DNA of 64,000 nucleotides. Origin: Apoda limacodes. Lineage: Eukaryota > Arthropoda > Insecta > Lepidoptera > Limacodidae. Positions 33,632-64,000 of this stretch are shown here, one piece after another. The stretch spans positions 5,146,001 through 5,210,000 of the forward strand of contig OX291552.1 in assembly GCA_946406115.1 (NCBI GenBank), in the 5' to 3' direction. Position 1 is the stretch's first letter. Each line of letters begins with the position of its first letter. The notes below the pieces were generated by a model. It searched no databases. It was not told where the DNA came from and worked only from the letters and a program-made list of their open reading frames with translations. A program made the position numbers and the translations under genes.

Positions 33632-33667
33632 TAATGAGCCAATTCTCTTGTAATATATATATATACT
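33632..33667 (-). promoter_or_regulatory. Possible core promoter of COE gene 1
   Basis: On the minus strand a TATA-like tract (tatatatatatatta, 33665-33651) lies about 25-30 bases before tcatta (33637-33632), a weak initiator-like sequence, about 25 bases upstream of the ATG. Compatible with a TATA promoter and a very short leader, but AT-rich DNA gives such matches by chance. Confidence 0.3.
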
Positions 33668-34127
33668 TGTAAGATATTTAAATAACTATTTAAATAAATT
33701 TGAATCTTATCAACGTATTGTGCTTTTACCAGCGGCTCCACTCGTCCTAACCTTCTTGAAAACATTAGAAAAAACTGTTACAGCAAGCTAGTCGTAGCCA
33801 TAATTTGGGTCGGAATTCGGTTATAATTATTCCCGTGTGAACTTTTCCATTTTCCGGTATAAATCATCATCATGTGCTATTCCAGACTTTAGTCTATCTC
33901 TGTGCTAAATTTCGTCGAAATCCGTATAGCCGTTCTGCCCGATAAGAGTAACAAACATCCATCCATTAATTTATAATATTTGTACAGTTACATCAAAAAG
34001 CTGTTTTGATTGATTGAATCGATTGAAAACCGGTGCTTCAGGTGACTCTTATGCATTTTTAGTGGAATAATATATCCTTAGTCCTTAGTTGTTTGTATGT
34101 CTGGTACCTTTTCACGCATAAACGGAA

Positions 34128-34186
34128 ACACACACACACACGCACACGCACACGCACACGCACACGCACACGCACACGCACACGCA
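34128..34186. repeat. (CACACG)n microsatellite
   Basis: A short (CA)n run passes into about eight cacacg hexamers; it makes the HAHAHA frame in this stretch, which is not a gene. Confidence 0.92.
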
Positions 34187-34199
34187 TTCATAAACGGAT

Positions 34200-34502
34200 C
34201 ACTAAATCAAAAACTTTCGTGGGGTAGACGCGAAAAAAAGATCCCCACTCTGCGAGTAGGGGAGGTACCCTATAAATTTTTCTTAAAGATTATATTTAAG
34301 CATTTTGTCGGCGTGATTAATACACAGACCAACATGGCAGTCGCGTCAGAATGCCGCGTTACTCCATAAATTAATATTATATACCCATGTCAAATTACAA
34401 CTAACTAGTCCTAATAGTCTATGAGCTAAGCCGCGGACAGACAGGTAAATAGACGGACTAGTCATATCGACACAGGGTTCCATGTGGTCTGCGGAACCCT
34501 AA
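34200..34502 (-). repeat. Dispersed repeat H, minus orientation
   Basis: It carries ggggtagacg, agtaggggaggtacc, cttaaagatt and gcggacagacag .. ggaaccctaa in the order of the copy at 30590-30858. Confidence 0.65.
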
Positions 34503-34589
34503 CAGAATTTAATTACCAACTTTACATTACTTCCAGCCTCCCGAACAAGCCGGTTTCCGAAGAGGCCACATACATACGCTGCGGCAGAT

Positions 34590-35422
34590 TTTACAGAAGT
34601 CGGAAGAGTATAATTAGCCAAAGGGGCTTAGCGTTTGTGGACTATGAGAAAGCCTTCGATTCGGTTGAAACATGGGCAGTGCTGAAGGCTCTACAGAGAT
34701 GCCGTATTGATCATCGGTATATCGAGGTGCTAAAATGCTTTTACAATAACGCCACCACGTCAGTCCGTTTCCAGGATCAGAACCCGAAACCGATCCAACT
34801 GCAGAGAGGTGTGAGACAGGGAGATGTCATATCTCCGAAACTGTTCACAAATGCGTTGGAAGATGTCTTTAAGCTTCTGGACTGTGACGGTTTTGGTATA
34901 AATGTTAATTGCGAGTACATTACACACCTTCGGTTTGCCGACGATATTGTGGTCATGGCAGAATCGATGGAGGACCTTAGCACAATGCTCGAAAGCCTCA
35001 GAAGAGCTTCCCAACGAGAGGGCCTCAAGATGAACATGGACAAGACGAAAATCATGTCGAATGGCCATGTAGCACCAACTCCAATAACTGTTTGGAACTC
35101 TGCACTCGAAGTTGTTGACGAATACGTATACATGGGACAAACTGTTCGATTAGGTAGGGCCAATTTCGAGAAAGAGGTTAATCGCCGAATCCAACTCGGT
35201 CGGGCAGCGTTCGGAAAACTGCGTACTATTTTCTGCTTAATACCCAAGTGCTTGAAGACAAAAGTCTTGAACCAGTGTGTGTTGCCAGTGATGAATTACG
35301 GCACTGAGACGTGGCCGCTAACTATGGGCCTTATACGAAAGCTCAAGGTCGTTCAGCGGGCAATTGAAAGAGCTATGCTCGGAGTTTCCGACGTGATCGA
35401 ATCAGGAATGAGGAATCAATAA
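34590..35422 (+). mobile_element. RTE-clade LINE reverse transcriptase, truncated at both ends
   Basis: One open frame holds AFVDYEKAFDSVETWAVLKA (motif A), QLQRGVRQGDVISPKLF (motif B), LRFADDIVVMAES (motif C, FADD intact), LNQCVLPVMNYGTETWPLT and RAIERAMLGVSD (thumb). FVDYEKAFDS and FADDIV are characteristic of the RTE clade. Endonuclease and fingers are missing at the left, and the frame ends shortly after AMLGVSD. The open frame (34484-35422) suggests a rather young fragment. It lies between the two COE genes. Confidence 0.93.
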
Positions 35423-35916
35423 TTATAAATGTCATTAAAAAATGCGTTATGCATTTTATATACATACCTACCTTAAAACTATATCCTTAAGAGGGTACCT
35501 GACGTAAGTTGTTACATATTTTTGTAGACGCACATTTTTACACTTTCATTTGCACGAAGAGGAAAATAAAAGTAACACAGCGGCGCTAGTGGACGTCACG
35601 AACCCTCTTAATGTACAAACCGTAGGATTTTGTGTATGGTTGTACGCTAATAGAAAAAAAGGTTTAAAAAACAAAAAAACACGCTTTAATAGCTAATTAA
35701 ACTAAAAAGCAGAAAATATTTTTTGATTATTGATATTTTGTTCAAAAGCCATAGAAAGTCCACTAACTTTGCTTACTAAGTTCAAATATTTTTTTTATCG
35801 TCACTGGTCTTACATGCGTGTGCAAATCAATAAAAATACTGGAATGCAGGAGTAAATTAATTCATTTAATCCATTTATACTTTTTAACATGTAAAAATTG
35901 TTTATACTTCTTTATT
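35423..35916. other. Downstream flank of COE gene 2
   Basis: No gene is seen. On the minus strand an AATAAA (35916-35911) follows the stop codon of gene 2 directly and could serve as its poly(A) signal. Confidence 0.4.
35911..35916 (-). terminator. Possible poly(A) signal of COE gene 2
   Basis: AATAAA on the minus strand begins at the base after the TAA stop, which would give a very short 3' UTR. It may equally be chance in AT-rich DNA. Confidence 0.35.
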
Positions 35917-63510
<27,594 letters not shown>

Positions 63511-63689
63511 CTAAAAAACAAAAAATACAGTTAAACAAGTAATAAACGTTATTAAAAACCAGCTTTTATAAATTGTTAAAATAGTATCTATAAAGTTTGA
63601 TCGGCATTAAACGATTATTTATTAGACCCTGACTATCATCTAAAATCAGAGTACTTGTCACGACAAATCAGTTGAGCCCAAATTCTATA

Positions 63690-63830
63690 AAGTAGTGTCG
63701 TTGCGTTACAGAGGTCATGGCCATCTTCCGGCTCCATTATCAAGCAGTTCTATGACATCATTATATTCCATTGTCATCCGATTTACGTGTGCATGCATAA
63801 TTTCAGCTCAATCAGGCACCGGGAAGTGTG
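63690..63830 (+). repeat. Direct repeat right of COE exon 5
   Basis: Partner of 63152-63250; continues with gtgcatgcataatttcagctcaatc, a phrase found inverted near 31975-32010. Probably a dispersed SINE- or MITE-like repeat. Confidence 0.6.
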
Positions 63831-64000
63831 TCAAATTTAACTTACAAGATCGTTTACTGTTACTTCAACATATGTAGCAATGTGGCAAACAAATATAAAC
63901 GGATAGATCTTAGTATAGAAAAACCTTTCTCATAACATTCAAACTAGGTAGGACCACAGATAATATTATATATCTGTTTTATAAAGATACGGGTGATATG
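63831..64000. other. Right edge, intron 4 of gene 2
   Basis: No exon seen; exon 4 with the nucleophile serine should lie beyond the window. Confidence 0.4.

Noticed and set aside
34097..34369. Open frame with a His-Ala repeat
   Set aside because: Produced by the (CACACG)n microsatellite and repeat H.
34777..35247. Minus-strand frame of 156 codons
   Set aside because: Antisense of the RTE reverse transcriptase, no independent motif.

Overview
The window looks like nuclear DNA of a moth or butterfly. It is AT-rich, contains split genes with canonical GT..AG introns, and is packed with decayed non-LTR retrotransposons, BEL/Pao and Ty3/gypsy remnants, short dispersed repeats and satellites. Several repeat ends are of kinds common in Lepidoptera: LINE tails reading ..CATCAGGCGGGCCGT.., LINE ends in TTTGAN hexamers, and a Helitron-like start TCTATACTAATATTATAAA. 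No prokaryotic features are present.

The only host genes I can support are two type-B carboxylesterase (COE) paralogues, in tandem on the minus strand. Gene 1 begins with an ATG at 33610 and runs leftward through six exons (33610-33425, 24460-24361, 18731-18546, 13372-13187, 6189-5993, 4450-4285). Together these encode about 340 residues: signal peptide, first disulfide pair, an altered oxyanion-hole motif, the nucleophile elbow GSSAG and the catalytic acid. The last four exons should lie left of the window. Gene 2 enters from the right edge with exons 5-10 (63510-63314, 63032-62867, 57141-56960, 55135-54991, 47888-47765, 36082-35917). It supplies the catalytic acid, the catalytic His (GATHSDD) and the stop codon. 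All splice junctions keep frame. Where both genes are visible, exon 5 is 197 bp and exon 6 is 166 bp in each. Adding exons 1-4 of gene 1 to exons 5-10 of gene 2 gives about 545 residues, the normal size of a secreted COE.

Almost everything else is intronic or intergenic repeat. 0.5-2.8 kb: a decayed LINE. 4.8-5.9 kb: a minus-strand LINE fragment. 6.95-10.4 kb: a degenerate BEL/Pao element between LTR-like repeats. 11.0-11.5, 32.7-33.3 and 45.4-46.1 kb: three copies of one short element with a terminal hairpin and short inverted repeats. 14.3-22.6 kb: a graveyard of LINE and gypsy fragments. 23.5-24.35 kb: a 70-bp satellite that runs up to a splice donor of gene 1. 34.6-35.4 kb: an RTE-clade RT. 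37.7 and 38.9-39.3 kb: BEL/Pao gag and a pogo/Tigger-type PHD tail. 39.8-44.2 kb: the best-preserved LINE (called family A here), with a 1,417-bp internal tandem duplication. 57.7-60.2 kb: a second, decayed family A copy. 61.7-61.9 kb: a long (AC)n tract.

I found no wholly new gene system. The most interesting items are the altered oxyanion motif of COE gene 1, the dimeric 70-bp satellite touching a splice site, the duplicated LINE, the short element whose end is repeatedly duplicated (with a nested insertion flanked by TCCGT), and direct repeats bracketing a COE exon.
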